Below, in pieces: positions 1-9,183 of a stretch of 64,000 nt of DNA; the first letter of the stretch is position 1, and each line of letters opens with the position of its first letter. Position numbers and translations under genes: made by a program. A model generated the notes under the pieces. That model made no database searches. It saw only the letters and a list, made by a program, of their open reading frames with translations, and had not been told where the DNA came from. Source of the DNA: Bacillota bacterium (GTDB lineage: Bacteria > Bacillota > Bacilli > Paenibacillales > Paenibacillaceae); assembly GCA_023460795.1 (NCBI GenBank), contig JAEWPC010000059.1, forward strand, positions 186,001 to 250,000, read 5' to 3'.

Positions 1-1
1 C

Positions 2-673
2 GCTTTCCATCCGGTGCCTGTACGGTTCGAGGAAGGCTCGGACGGCGCGTTGATCGTGAAGCTGCTGCGCCAAGGCAACAGCGTATACGGTCTGTTGAAG
101 ACGAACGTATCTATTGTTGACGACCTGCCGGACTGGGCCCGTTCCGACGTCGAACTGGCGGCGTCCCGATTGATCGTCCAAGGCGACACGGCGGATTCGT
201 TCGGAGCGGATCGAGCTTTGACGCGAGCCGAGGTCGCTTCCTTAATCGTGAAAGCGCTCGGTATTCTGCCCGATCCATCGTCGCTCGGCAGCGGGTTTAC
301 GGATGTCGACGCCGACTCCGAATACGCGGCGGACATCGCTGCGGCGACTCTCGCGGGTCTGGTAACCGGCAGAGGGGGCGGCATCTTCGATCCTTCTGCT
401 CTCGTTACCCGTGAAGAAATGGCCGTTATTATCGCAAGAGCGTTAACCTATGCGACCGGCCAAGAGAAACCTTCCGATACCGCGGCATTGGAGCGATTCT
501 CGGACCGAGGCGCCGTCTCCGGATACGCGAAGGCATCTGTCGCGCATCTCGTGGAGCGCGGCATCATGAAAGGCGTGTCGGCCGATAAGCTGGCGCCGAA
601 GGCGAACGTTACCAAAGCTCAAGCGACGGTGCTCGCGATGAAGCTGCTTCGCAAAGCGGGGCTGCTCGATTAA
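2..673 (+). CDS. SLH-domain surface protein, C-terminal part (partial)
   Basis: The reading frame is open at the window edge, so only the C-terminus is present. It contains three consecutive S-layer-homology modules, at roughly residues 40-85, 95-150 and 165-215, each with the typical helix followed by a TREE/TRAE-like segment (LTRAEVA, VTREEMAV, VTKAQAT). SLH triplets bind pyruvylated secondary cell-wall polymer, so the protein is probably anchored to the cell wall, with its functional domain upstream of the window. The third module is the most degenerate. A strong hairpin with a T-run follows the stop codon, so this is the last gene of its transcript. The identity of the full-length protein cannot be judged. 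Confidence 0.9.
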   Translation, partial: AFHPVPVRFEEGSDGALIVKLLRQGNSVYGLLKTNVSIVDDLPDWARSDVELAASRLIVQGDTADSFGADRALTRAEVASLIVKALGILPDPSSLGSGFTDVDADSEYAADIAAATLAGLVTGRGGGIFDPSALVTREEMAVIIARALTYATGQEKPSDTAALERFSDRGAVSGYAKASVAHLVERGIMKGVSADKLAPKANVTKAQATVLAMKLLRKAGLLD

Positions 674-694
674 GAGAAAGCATCATGCAATGGT

Positions 695-736
695 ACGGCG
701 ATCTTATCCCGATCTCGGGAGAAGGTCGCCGTTTTT
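695..736 (+). terminator. Rho-independent terminator of the SLH gene
   Basis: An 11-bp stem (ACGGCGATCTT pairing with AAGGTCGCCGT, one G-U pair) carries an inner CCCGA/CGGG stem and ends in TTTTT. Confidence 0.85.
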
Positions 737-742
737 ATATGA

Positions 743-759
743 ATGAACCTCACGTTCAT
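743..759. promoter_or_regulatory. Inverted repeat upstream of the drug exporter operon
   Basis: ATGAAC-CTCAC-GTTCAT is a perfect 6-bp inverted repeat about 60 bp before the drrA-like start. Position and size fit a dimeric repressor operator (TetR or MarR type), as is common for DrrAB exporters. No regulator gene is adjacent, so this is an inference. Confidence 0.35.
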
Positions 760-818
760 ATTCAATTCACAAACACGCATTAGATTATAAACATCAAAGA
801 TCTTAGGAGGAACCACTC

Positions 819-1829
819 ATGACTTACTCGCACAACAACGAATGGGCCGTAGAAGCTCGCGGGCTCGTCAAGACGTTCGGAGACAACCGCGCCGTTGACG
901 GCGTCGATCTGAACGTCCGCGCCGGGTCGATCTACGGCGTGCTCGGTCCGAACGGGGCAGGCAAGACGACAACGATCCGCATGCTCGCGACGCTGCTCCG
1001 GCTCGACGCCGGTACGGCGAGAATATTCGGACACGACGTCTCGAAGGAAGCGAACATCGTCAGACAGCTCATCGGCGTCACGGGACAGTACGCTTCGGTA
1101 GACGAGTCGCTTAGCGCGACGGAGAATCTGATCATTTTCTCCAGATTGCTCGGACTCGGTCGCGCAGAAGCGCGTCGCAAAGCCGAGGAATTGCTCGAGG
1201 AATTCGGCTTGACCGAAGCGGCGAAACGGCCGCTTAAGCACTTCTCCGGCGGCATGCGCCGCAGATTGGACCTTGCGTCAAGCTTGATCGCCCAGCCGCC
1301 GCTCATCTTCCTCGACGAGCCGACGACCGGACTCGATCCGCGTACCCGCGCCCAGATGTGGGATACGATCCGAAGGCTCGTGAAGACGGGCTCGACCGTC
1401 CTGCTGACGACGCAATATCTCGACGAAGCCGATCAGCTTGCGGACCGGATCGCGGTTATAGACAGAGGACACGTCGTCGCGGAAGGAACCGTGGACGAAC
1501 TGAAAGCTTCGGTCGGCAATTCGTCGCTGCATTTGCGAGTGGAGAATCCGCTCGATATCGATGCGGCCCGCCGGTTGATCGAGAGCGTGCTAAAGGTTCC
1601 GTCTAGCGTGTCTTCCGAAGCGAGGACGATAACCGCTCCGATGGCGGACGCCGACGCGGTTACGGACTTGCTCATCGCGCTTCGCGAGCAAGGAATCCGC
1701 CTGGAAGAGATGAGCGTACAGAAACCGACGTTAGACGAAGTGTTCCTGACCATTACCGGGCATCCCGCGGAAGAGCAGTCGTCGCAGGGTCCCGCCGAAT
1801 CGAATGCGAAGAAGGTGGCAAGCTTATGA
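819..1829 (+). CDS. DrrA-type antibiotic ABC exporter, ATP-binding subunit
   Basis: ATPase of a daunorubicin-resistance-type (DrrA) ABC-2 exporter that energises drug or lipid-like substrate efflux at the inner face of the membrane. Visible motifs are Walker A GPNGAGKTT (about residue 43), signature FSGGMRRR (about 145), Walker B LIFLDEPTTGLDP, and an H-loop-like region where TTQYLDEAD replaces the usual THYMEEA, as is typical of DrrA. The C-terminal roughly 100 residues match the DrrA extension with the QKPTLDEVFLTITG motif. AGGAGG precedes the ATG. It overlaps the permease gene by 4 nt (ATGA), so the two are translationally coupled. The substrate is not predictable. Confidence 0.93.
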   Translation: MTYSHNNEWAVEARGLVKTFGDNRAVDGVDLNVRAGSIYGVLGPNGAGKTTTIRMLATLLRLDAGTARIFGHDVSKEANIVRQLIGVTGQYASVDESLSATENLIIFSRLLGLGRAEARRKAEELLEEFGLTEAAKRPLKHFSGGMRRRLDLASSLIAQPPLIFLDEPTTGLDPRTRAQMWDTIRRLVKTGSTVLLTTQYLDEADQLADRIAVIDRGHVVAEGTVDELKASVGNSSLHLRVENPLDIDAARRLIESVLKVPSSVSSEARTITAPMADADAVTDLLIALREQGIRLEEMSVQKPTLDEVFLTITGHPAEEQSSQGPAESNAKKVASL

Positions 1830-2635
1830 GAAGCACAACGATAAAATTAGATCGCCCGCTTAAGAACCGTACGAGTTTCGGTCAGACGGTACGCAACTCG
1901 CTTACGATGGCCTACCGCGGACTGCTTAAGATCCGTCGCACCCCCGAGCAATTGTTCGACGTCACGCTGCAACCGATTATTTTCACCTTAATGTTCACCT
2001 ATATATTCGGCGGGGCGATCTCGGGCGACGTGCAAAGCTACTTGCCGGTTATTATTCCGGGAATTCTCGTTCAAACCGTCATCGCGACTTCCATCGTAAC
2101 CGGCGTTCAGCTACGCGAGGACATGGACAAAGGCGTGTTCGACCGGTTCAAATCGCTGCCGATCGCGCGGATCGCTCCGCTTGCGGGCGCCTTGCTTGCG
2201 GATACGATCCGTTACACGCTCGCGACGGTGCTCACGTTCACGATGGGTTACCTCATGGGCCTTCGGCCGGAAGGCGGATTCGGCAACGTCGTTCTCGCCG
2301 GCGTACTCGTCATCGCTTGTTCGTGGGCTGTCAGCTGGATCTTCGCGTTCTTCGGCGTCATCGCCCGCACGGCCGCGAGCGTCTCGGGAATGTCGATGAT
2401 GATTCTATTCCCGCTTACCTTCCTATCGAACGCGTTCGTGCCGGTCGAGACTTTGCCGAATTGGCTGCAATGGTTCGTGAAGTTCAATCCGATCTCGCAC
2501 CTCGTAACGGCCGTCCGGGACCTCGTTAACGAAGGGACGGTAGGGCAAGACCTCTTCATCTCGCTCGGAGGCGCCGCGGTCATCGTGGCGATCTTCGCTC
2601 CGATTACGGTTCGTGCCTATATGCGCAGGACTTAA
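1826..2635 (+). CDS. DrrB-type ABC-2 transporter permease
   Basis: Membrane partner of the preceding ATPase. It has about six predicted transmembrane segments and the ABC-2 signature region (FPLTFLSNAFVPVETLPNWLQ followed by NPISHLVTAVRDL), which marks the DrrB/ABC2 permease family. At 269 residues its length is normal. It starts at the ATG overlapping the stop of the ATPase gene. The pair forms a two-gene operon closed by a terminator. Expected function: efflux of hydrophobic drugs or glycolipids. Confidence 0.92.
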   Translation: MRSTTIKLDRPLKNRTSFGQTVRNSLTMAYRGLLKIRRTPEQLFDVTLQPIIFTLMFTYIFGGAISGDVQSYLPVIIPGILVQTVIATSIVTGVQLREDMDKGVFDRFKSLPIARIAPLAGALLADTIRYTLATVLTFTMGYLMGLRPEGGFGNVVLAGVLVIACSWAVSWIFAFFGVIARTAASVSGMSMMILFPLTFLSNAFVPVETLPNWLQWFVKFNPISHLVTAVRDLVNEGTVGQDLFISLGGAAVIVAIFAPITVRAYMRRT

Positions 2636-2639
2636 AGTG

Positions 2640-2665
2640 AACGCTCGGCTATTGCCGGGCGTTTT
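2640..2665 (+). terminator. Terminator of the drrAB-like operon
   Basis: AACGCTCGGC-TATT-GCCGGGCGTTTT hairpin starting 5 bp after the permease stop. Confidence 0.85.
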
Positions 2666-2773
2666 ATTGTTAATAGCCCAATATCCCGCAAGACGGGCAA
2701 AAGGAGGCGATCGGCGATAGGGGGCGAATTATAGAAGAAGTGATATCCATTTATCGGGCAAGGAGTGGGACGG

Positions 2774-4870
2774 ATGAGGCAACGCGGAATGTTCATCTGC
2801 GGCTTATTGCTGCTTATCGCGATATGCGGGTGCACCGATACGAAGAAGGAGACGGTGGAGCCTACGCCATCTTCGGTGCCTATTCCTTCGGAGACGAATA
2901 TCGAAGAGTCTGCGCCGGATAAAGTCGTTCAAGATTATTTGGCCGAGTGGCAGCAACGGGATTTCGCGGGTATGTACGCGCTCCTTACTCCCGCCGCCAG
3001 AAGCGCGATCGCCGAGCAACAATTCGTCGAGCGTTACGAGACCCTATACGATGGCATCGAAGCGGAGAATCTTACGGTCACCGCTATTTCCGCCGCTAAC
3101 GCGGATACGCAAGAGACGTCTCCGAATACAAGCGTAATCGGATTCGATTACAGCGTAAGCATGGATTCGGTCGCGGGGCCGATCGCGTTCGAGCAGCATG
3201 GGCGGCTTCGAAAGTCGGAGGACGGCGGCGAGACGAAGTGGTTCATCGATTGGAAACCGTCGCTGATCTTCCCGGGCATGGAGGAAGGGGACGTCGTCCG
3301 AGTGCAGCATACGAGCGGAGAGCGGGGCGAGATCGTCGACCGGACCGGCGTCGGCCTGGCCTTGAACGGAACCGTTCCTCAGCTCGGCATCGTGCCGGGC
3401 AAGCTAGGAGACGACCCGGAAGCGGCGAAAGCGTCGATCGCGGACAAGCTGGGCATCGCCGTCCAAGACATCGATCGCAAGCTTGCGGCCAAGTGGGTGA
3501 AGCCCGATTTGTTCGTCCCGATCGCGACCATGACTGAAGGAAGCGAGGACAAGTTCTCCGGCATTCCCGGCGTCTTCATCCAAGATAAGAAGCTTCGCGT
3601 CTATCCGCTTGGCGAAGCCGCGGCGCACTTAACCGGGTACGTGGGCGAGATTAACGCCGAAGAGCTGGCGAAGAGGAAGGACAAAGGCTACGAAGCCGGG
3701 GATTACATTGGAAAAGCGGGTCTTGAGCAGTTGCTGGAAGACGAGCTCAGAGGAACGGACGGGGTTAAGGTCGTCTTAACGGATGGGAAAGGCTTCGTCA
3801 AATCGACCCTTGCCGAGAAGCCGGCGGCCCCGGGGAAGACGTTCCAGTTGGCTATCGATGCGGAGCTTCAGAAGATGATGTATAACGAGCTTAAGGCGGA
3901 GGCCTCGTCCGTCTCGGCGATCGATCCGAAGAACGGGGACATCCTCGCGTTGCTCAGCACTCCTTCCTACGATCCGAACGCGTTCGTAAGAGGAATATCC
4001 AAGGCGCAGTACGCCGCTTGGAACGACGACCCGCGCCACCCGTTCTTGAACCGGTTCTCCAAAGCTTTCGTGCCGGGTTCGACGTTCAAGCTCGTGACGG
4101 CCGCGGTCGGACTCGATACGCAATCGCTCGATCCGAACGAGAAGAAGAAGATATCCGGATTGACATGGGCGAAGGACAAGTCATGGGGGAAGTATTACGT
4201 CTCTCGGGTTCACGAGACTAGCCCCGTCGATCTCTCGAAGGCGCTCGTTTACTCGGACAACATCTATTTCGCCCAGACGGCGCTTCAGATCGGGAAGACG
4301 AAGCTGGCGGAAGGAGCAGCGAAATTCGGCATCGGAGAGAAGCTTCCGATCGAATACCCGTTTATTGCTTCTCAACTGGCTAACGGCGCCATCAAGAACG
4401 AAATCCAACTGGCGGATTCGGGATACGGGCAAGGCCAGGTCACGCTGTCGACGCTGCATGCCGCGCTGATCTACTCCACCTTGGCGAACGAGGGCAGTAT
4501 CGTGTATCCGAAGCTCGTCCTGACGGACGATGCTAAGACGCCAAAGGTCTGGAAGGAGCGCGCCATGTCGCCGGAGACGGCGGCGTTGCTCAGGGACGAT
4601 CTCGTGAAAGCCGTCGCTTCGCCCGAAGGCGTCGGACACGGAACCTATATCGAGGGCGCCGCGATCGCCGGGAAGACAGGAACCGCCGAGCTGAAAGCGA
4701 GCAAAGACGCCTACGGCCTAGAATACGGCTGGTTCGTCGGCTTCGACGCGAACGATCCGAGGCTGCTGCTATCGATCATGGTCGAGGACGTCGGCAAGCG
4801 CGGAGGCAGCACGTACGTTACGCCGATCGTCAAGCGGATATTCGAATATGCCAGGACGAATGACGAATGA
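2774..4870 (+). CDS. Class B penicillin-binding protein (MecA/PbpC-like transpeptidase), lipoprotein-type N-terminus
   Basis: Peptidoglycan transpeptidase of the PBP2a/PBP3 (MecA_N) type. Order: hydrophobic leader ending in a lipobox-like AICGC; NTF2-like MecA_N domain (about 45-160); PBP dimerisation domain with the R-G motif (GERGEIVDRTG, about 175) and GKAGLEQLLEDEL (about 310); penicillin-binding domain with SxxK in PGSTFK (about 435), SDN in YSDNIYF (about 490) and KTG in AGKTGTAE (about 630). The ATG at 2774 is preferred because AAGGAG lies 8 bp upstream; a GTG three codons earlier overlaps that ribosome site. About 698 residues matches B. subtilis PbpC. Such enzymes have low beta-lactam affinity in some species; nothing here predicts resistance. 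It converges with the iron permease genes, which end 14 bp away. Confidence 0.92.
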   Translation: MRQRGMFICGLLLLIAICGCTDTKKETVEPTPSSVPIPSETNIEESAPDKVVQDYLAEWQQRDFAGMYALLTPAARSAIAEQQFVERYETLYDGIEAENLTVTAISAANADTQETSPNTSVIGFDYSVSMDSVAGPIAFEQHGRLRKSEDGGETKWFIDWKPSLIFPGMEEGDVVRVQHTSGERGEIVDRTGVGLALNGTVPQLGIVPGKLGDDPEAAKASIADKLGIAVQDIDRKLAAKWVKPDLFVPIATMTEGSEDKFSGIPGVFIQDKKLRVYPLGEAAAHLTGYVGEINAEELAKRKDKGYEAGDYIGKAGLEQLLEDELRGTDGVKVVLTDGKGFVKSTLAEKPAAPGKTFQLAIDAELQKMMYNELKAEASSVSAIDPKNGDILALLSTPSYDPNAFVRGISKAQYAAWNDDPRHPFLNRFSKAFVPGSTFKLVTAAVGLDTQSLDPNEKKKISGLTWAKDKSWGKYYVSRVHETSPVDLSKALVYSDNIYFAQTALQIGKTKLAEGAAKFGIGEKLPIEYPFIASQLANGAIKNEIQLADSGYGQGQVTLSTLHAALIYSTLANEGSIVYPKLVLTDDAKTPKVWKERAMSPETAALLRDDLVKAVASPEGVGHGTYIEGAAIAGKTGTAELKASKDAYGLEYGWFVGFDANDPRLLLSIMVEDVGKRGGSTYVTPIVKRIFEYARTNDE

Positions 4871-4883
4871 ATGGTTGTGCCGC

Positions 4884-5924
4884 TTAAGAATGACGGTTGC
4901 GATAAAGTAAATAGATGAAAAAGGGTGCTCCTACACCAGCCGTGAACACTCCGACCGGAATATCGTACGGCAGGAAGGCCGTCCTCGCGATCGTGTCGGC
5001 GATGATGACCATCAGTCCGCCAATGAAGGCGGACACTGGCAAGACGCCTCCGAAAGCCGGTCCTACCAGTCTGCGGGTCATATGCGGCGCGATCAGCCCG
5101 ACGAACGAAATCGCTCCGCCGACCGACACGGCCGCGCCGGCTAACGCGACGCTGATCATGAGCAGCGAGAACCGTTGACGCTGCACCGCGCTTCCCGTCG
5201 CCGCTGCGACGTCGTCACCGAGCTGAAGCACGTTCACGTTCCTGGCGCATATGAGCGCAAGCGGGATAAAGACGGCGATCCAAGGCAGGATCATCCATAC
5301 GATGCTCCAGTCGGTCCCGTATACCGTGCCGACCAACCATACGTAAGCTTGCGCCGCCGTGAAGTTCTGATCCATCATCAGCATCACCTTCGTGACCGAA
5401 GCGAGCAGAAAGTTGATGCCGATGCCGACGAGCACGAGCCGGATCGCCGTTACGCCTTTTTTCCAAGCGAGCAAGTAGATGAGGATCGAAGTGACGACGG
5501 CCCCGGCCATCGAAGCGACAGGCAGCCAGACGATGCTGACTTTGCCGCTAAGATGGCTGATGAAGGCGACCGCGGCGACGGATGCGCCGCTCGTAATGCC
5601 GATGATGTCCGGCGAAGCCAGCGGATTGCGGATAATGCCTTGCAGGATCGATCCGGCGACGGCAAGCCCTGCCCCGACGAGGAAGGCGGTTATGATTCTA
5701 GGAAGCCGCAACGACTGAATGACGATGTTCTGTTCCTCGGTACCGCCTCCGAACAGCGTTCGGACGGCGTCGAGCGGATGGATACGCATCTCCCCAAGCG
5801 CTATGCTCAGCAAGAATGCGACTGCGCTGGCAATGGCCAGGGCGATCGTCAGACCGACGGTCTTCTTGTGCAGGAACAGAGAGACGGGCAGCTTCTTGAG
5901 ACGAACGTACGAATAATTCCTCAT
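4884..5924 (-). CDS. FecCD-family iron-siderophore ABC permease (FhuG/FecD-like)
   Basis: Second permease of a ferric-siderophore importer. The sequence predicts 9-10 transmembrane helices with family landmarks such as SLRLPRIITAFLVGAGLAVAG, the GIIRNPLASPDIIGITSGAS segment after helix 2, and FVGLIAPHMTRRLVG near the cytoplasmic loop that contacts the ATPase. Its ATG overlaps the stop of the first permease gene (ATGA), indicating a coupled heterodimer. It is last in the minus-strand iron operon. It is likely iron-regulated through the Fur box upstream of the binding-protein gene. Confidence 0.92.
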   Translation of the reverse strand: MRNYSYVRLKKLPVSLFLHKKTVGLTIALAIASAVAFLLSIALGEMRIHPLDAVRTLFGGGTEEQNIVIQSLRLPRIITAFLVGAGLAVAGSILQGIIRNPLASPDIIGITSGASVAAVAFISHLSGKVSIVWLPVASMAGAVVTSILIYLLAWKKGVTAIRLVLVGIGINFLLASVTKVMLMMDQNFTAAQAYVWLVGTVYGTDWSIVWMILPWIAVFIPLALICARNVNVLQLGDDVAAATGSAVQRQRFSLLMISVALAGAAVSVGGAISFVGLIAPHMTRRLVGPAFGGVLPVSAFIGGLMVIIADTIARTAFLPYDIPVGVFTAGVGAPFFIYLLYRNRHS

Positions 5925-6937
5925 GATTGAACGCTTCCCTTCCTGGCGATGACGATGAAGGCAGGTATGCCGATGATAGCGGTCAGCACGCCGACCGGCA
6001 GCTCTTCCGGCTTGATGACGAATCTAGCGGCAATGTCGGCTAATAGAACGAGAATGGCCCCTAAGACGGCGCTATACGGAATAATCCATCGATAATCGTT
6101 GCCTGAGAACTGTCTCGCAATTGTAGGGATAATGAGTCCGATAAACCCGATAGGCCCGGCCACCGCGACGGAGCTTCCGGCGAGCGCGATGATGATCAAG
6201 CCTGCCGCCAGCTTGATGAATATCGTCTTCTGCCCAAGTCCTTGCGCCGTATCTTCGCCCATCGCGAGCACGTTCATATGCCTCGCGATCCAGAATATGG
6301 AGGCGGCCCAGCCGATGATCATTAACGGCGATACCGCTTTAAGCATGTCGAGCGATCTGCCCGCAACCGAGCCCGTTAGCCAGAACATCACTTCGTTCAA
6401 GCTTTGCGAGTTAATGACGAGCATGCCTTGCGTGAAGGAGGCGAAGAGCGCGCCGAGCGCCGAACCGGATAGGATGATCTTGAGAGGCGTTAGGCCGTCT
6501 CGTCCCAGCGAGCCTAGCAAGTAAACCGCTACGGCGGCGATCGCCGCGCCTGCTAAGGAGACGCCGGTCAATACCGGAAGCGAGCTTACGGAGAATAACG
6601 TCACGAACAGCACGATCATGAACGACGCGCCGAAGTTAATGCCGATGACGTTCGGATCGGCCAGCGGGTTTCGCGTCAGTCCCTGGATCAGCGATCCGGC
6701 GACGGCTAAGCTTGCTCCGACCGCCGCGGCGGTGAACGCTCTGGGAACGCGCGACGTTTGTACGATGATATGTTCATTAGAGTATTTATCGTAATCCGTA
6801 AACGAAAGGAAAACGTCCGACCAGCTGACAGGCATCGCGCCGTAAGCCATACTGGCGAACACGCATGCGATCAATACGATCATTCCGATGATGAGGCCGG
6901 CGCTCCTCGATAGATTGCCTGCGAATAGCCTTGCCAT
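5921..6937 (-). CDS. FecCD-family iron-siderophore ABC permease (FhuB/FecC-like)
   Basis: First permease of the siderophore importer, with many transmembrane helices and the motifs RVPRAFTAAAVGASLAVAG, GLTRNPLADPNVIGINFGAS and GFIGLIIPTIARQF. I place the start at the ATG at 6937 (MARLFAGNL), which has GGAG 9 bp upstream. A 15-codon longer start at 6982 would lie inside a 20-bp perfect hairpin and has no ribosome site. The result is 338 residues, normal for the family. It is downstream of the binding-protein gene and overlaps the second permease gene by 4 nt. Confidence 0.9.
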   Translation of the reverse strand: MARLFAGNLSRSAGLIIGMIVLIACVFASMAYGAMPVSWSDVFLSFTDYDKYSNEHIIVQTSRVPRAFTAAAVGASLAVAGSLIQGLTRNPLADPNVIGINFGASFMIVLFVTLFSVSSLPVLTGVSLAGAAIAAVAVYLLGSLGRDGLTPLKIILSGSALGALFASFTQGMLVINSQSLNEVMFWLTGSVAGRSLDMLKAVSPLMIIGWAASIFWIARHMNVLAMGEDTAQGLGQKTIFIKLAAGLIIIALAGSSVAVAGPIGFIGLIIPTIARQFSGNDYRWIIPYSAVLGAILVLLADIAARFVIKPEELPVGVLTAIIGIPAFIVIARKGSVQS

Positions 6938-6957
6938 GAATAGCCGCTCCAGTCCCG

Positions 6958-7003
6958 CGACGAACGAAAGAATGAGCCGCATAGCTCATTCTTTCGTTCG
7001 TCG
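6958..7003 (-). promoter_or_regulatory. Perfect 20-bp intercistronic hairpin between binding-protein and permease genes
   Basis: Arms 6958-6977 and 6984-7003 are perfectly complementary around a 6-nt loop. Read on the operon strand, no T-run follows, so it is not a classical terminator in that direction. In binding-protein ABC operons such hairpins can protect the upstream message and lower downstream expression, giving an excess of binding protein. On the plus strand it is followed by TTATTTAT, so weak termination from that side is possible. Confidence 0.7.
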
Positions 7004-7024
7004 TTATTTATCGTCAAGCAAGCC

Positions 7025-8299
7025 TTAAAGGTCGAAGTAGAAGTACAGGTCGTCGAGCAGCATCATCGCCGCGGTTGCGCCGCCGGACATGTTCCAGGTA
7101 ATGTCGTTGACTTTGTAGTACTTGCCGTTCTTAACCCCTTTGAGGTTCTCCCAGAGCGGGTTCTTCTGCCATTCTTGCTGGGACTTGAATTCGTTGCCTT
7201 CGCCGTAGCTGGACGTGATATCGAAGATAATGTCTCCGTCCATCAGCGGAATTTGCTCTTGCGTGGTCAAGTTGACGAGCACTTTGCTGCCGTCTTCCTG
7301 CTGCGCCTTCGGCCGTTTCAAGCCAAGCTCTTTGAAAAGAGTGCCCGCGAAGCCGGTAATGTAGAATCGAGCCGTATTGTCGTCTTGGAAGCGGATGATC
7401 GAAATTTCCTGGTTCGCTTTGTCGCCGATCTTCTTCTTGAAGTCCGCGACGCGTTTGTTCCAATTTTTCATGAAAGCATCGGCTTTATCTTCTTTGTTCA
7501 CGGCTTTCGCTTCCAACTCCATGTTGGCTTTCCAACCGAACACTTCCTCGACGAAGAGGGTAGGAGCGATCGCGGACAGCTGGCCGTAAATTTTCTCGTG
7601 ACGCGTCTTCGAGCCGATGATCAAGTCCGGCTTCAAGCCGACGATGGCTTCGATGTTCGGCTGCAGTTCGCTGCCCAGATTCTTGACGCCGCCCATATCC
7701 GCGCGGAGATAGTGATACCATGGCGTCTGAACCCAAGATTCGACGGCGCCGACCGGCTTAACGCCAAGCGTAAGGGTAATGTCGACTTGGCCGTTGAAGA
7801 GGACGACGACGCGCTTCGGTACGGACGTCAGCGTCGTCGAGCCCATCGCGTGCTTAAGCGTGCGCTTCGTCTCGATGCTGACCGTCTTCGTCGCGGCGTT
7901 ATAGTTCACCCATACGCCGAACGCGTCTCCGATGAAGCGAACGGGCACGAGCGCTTTGCCGCTTTTCTCGGCGACTTCGGCCGCGAGCGTGACGGCTTTG
8001 CCGTCGATGGTCGCTTTATCGCTGCCGATCGTCACTACCGCCGTCGATTTGCCTTTCGTTACGGTGATCTTCTTCGACTTGGCGTCGGACTTCACGCTAG
8101 CGCCGATTTTGGCCGCGACGGTGTCCAGCTGGATCAGAGTCGTATTGTTGCTGGATTGGGGTTTCACGTTAAAACTGAGCGCTTTGCCGTCGACCGTGAC
8201 TTTAATGGAAGCTTCGGCTGCAGCCGCGACCGGAACCGAGGCGAACACGAGCAGGAGCGATAAACCAAATACGAATGAACGGAACGAGGACTTCAACAT
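7025..8299 (-). CDS. Ferric-siderophore substrate-binding protein with N-terminal copper-amine-oxidase-like stalk
   Basis: Exported protein with a signal peptide (about 1-28, ending VPVAAAAEA). It has a copper-amine-oxidase-N-like domain (about 29-140, with ALVPVRFIGDAFGVWVNYN), widespread in Paenibacillus surface proteins, then a periplasmic-binding-protein type 2 (FhuD/FepB-like) domain (about 150-424, with VPKRVVVLFNGQVDITLTLG and the EAIVGLKPDLIIGSK motif). It captures ferric siderophores for the two permeases encoded downstream. No lipobox is seen, so the N-terminal domain may hold it at the wall instead of a lipid anchor. GAAAGGTGG lies 12 nt before the ATG. A perfect Fur box lies just upstream. 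The siderophore type cannot be told. Confidence 0.92.
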   Translation of the reverse strand: MLKSSFRSFVFGLSLLLVFASVPVAAAAEASIKVTVDGKALSFNVKPQSSNNTTLIQLDTVAAKIGASVKSDAKSKKITVTKGKSTAVVTIGSDKATIDGKAVTLAAEVAEKSGKALVPVRFIGDAFGVWVNYNAATKTVSIETKRTLKHAMGSTTLTSVPKRVVVLFNGQVDITLTLGVKPVGAVESWVQTPWYHYLRADMGGVKNLGSELQPNIEAIVGLKPDLIIGSKTRHEKIYGQLSAIAPTLFVEEVFGWKANMELEAKAVNKEDKADAFMKNWNKRVADFKKKIGDKANQEISIIRFQDDNTARFYITGFAGTLFKELGLKRPKAQQEDGSKVLVNLTTQEQIPLMDGDIIFDITSSYGEGNEFKSQQEWQKNPLWENLKGVKNGKYYKVNDITWNMSGGATAAMMLLDDLYFYFDL

Positions 8300-8333
8300 G
8301 TGGCGATAGATCCACCTTTCGGTACGAGTTATT

Positions 8334-8387
8334 TGATAATGATTATCATTCGCAATAAGAATAGAACGAATGCCTAACTTTTGTCAA
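8334..8387 (-). promoter_or_regulatory. Fur-controlled promoter of the siderophore uptake operon
   Basis: On the minus strand TTGACA (8387-8382), an 18-bp spacer and TATTCT (8363-8358) form the promoter. A perfect 7-1-7 Fur box, TGATAAT-G-ATTATCA (8334-8348), lies just downstream over the start region. Binding of Fe-Fur there would block transcription when iron is plentiful. Confidence 0.85.
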
Positions 8388-8421
8388 GCATAATCTTCCA
8401 ACTACCAGCGGAGAGAATCGG

Positions 8422-9102
8422 CTACACGCCGGCTTTATCCGCAAGTTGACGGAACGCTTGGTACAGTTCGTAATCGATTTGCAGCATCGATTGAGCATCG
8501 ATCGTATCGCCTTGGATCAGTTCGTTCAGCTTCGCTATTTTCTCATCGAGGAATTCGGCCATGTCCGGGATGGAGGAAGAGACGTCCGACTTCATCGCCT
8601 CCCAATCTTTCGTGATGCTGACGGAGACGTCCTTCATAAGAGCGGAGTCGCCGTTCTCGGCATGTTGCTTCAAATCCTTCACAAGCGAACGGATCTTCTC
8701 GATCGGCTCCTTGAGCTGCCCGGCTTTAGGGCTTTCCGCTGCCGTTTCCTCGTCCTTCAAGTTGTCCATAATCGAATCCGTAACCGCTTCGCCGACGGAT
8801 ACGTTGCTCTTCTCGGCTTCCTTGGCTTTGTTCGCGGGCTTCTTCGATTTAGAAGAAGGTTCTTCTTTCGGCTTGTCTGCGGCTTTCTCGGTTGGCTTGG
8901 GCGGTTCAACCTGCGTCGAAGGCGAATCGGCCTCTTGTTGCTCCGGTTGCTCGCTATCGATTGAATCGGTCGGCGAGCTTGCCGTTTCCGACGGCTCGGC
9001 GGATTGTTCCGTCGTTATGTATCTGCCGGACGTAGAAGTAGAACCGCAACCCGCCGCGAACGCTAGAAGCGCCAAGCTGGCTATCATCCATATTCGTTTC
9101 AT
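8422..9102 (-). CDS. Putative lipoprotein with charged low-complexity linker
   Basis: The N-terminus has a short positive region, a hydrophobic stretch and a lipobox (FAAGC, Cys about 19), so it should be exported and lipid-anchored. Residues about 25-105 are a low-complexity Ser/Glu/Pro/Lys linker that may cross the wall. The last roughly 110 residues are charged and helical (for example EPIEKIRSLVKDLKQH). I do not recognise a named domain. GGTGA precedes the ATG. It sits between the Fur-controlled binding-protein gene and the divergent Fur-controlled ATPase gene, so an iron link is possible but unproven. Confidence 0.75.
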   Translation of the reverse strand: MKRIWMIASLALLAFAAGCGSTSTSGRYITTEQSAEPSETASSPTDSIDSEQPEQQEADSPSTQVEPPKPTEKAADKPKEEPSSKSKKPANKAKEAEKSNVSVGEAVTDSIMDNLKDEETAAESPKAGQLKEPIEKIRSLVKDLKQHAENGDSALMKDVSVSITKDWEAMKSDVSSSIPDMAEFLDEKIAKLNELIQGDTIDAQSMLQIDYELYQAFRQLADKAGV

Positions 9103-9183
9103 CGGTCATTCACCTTTCCGTGCGCTAATGTGCTATAAAGCAGGAGTTCCATAGCTATTTTAGAGGAAAGGCTTGGGTTTGTC

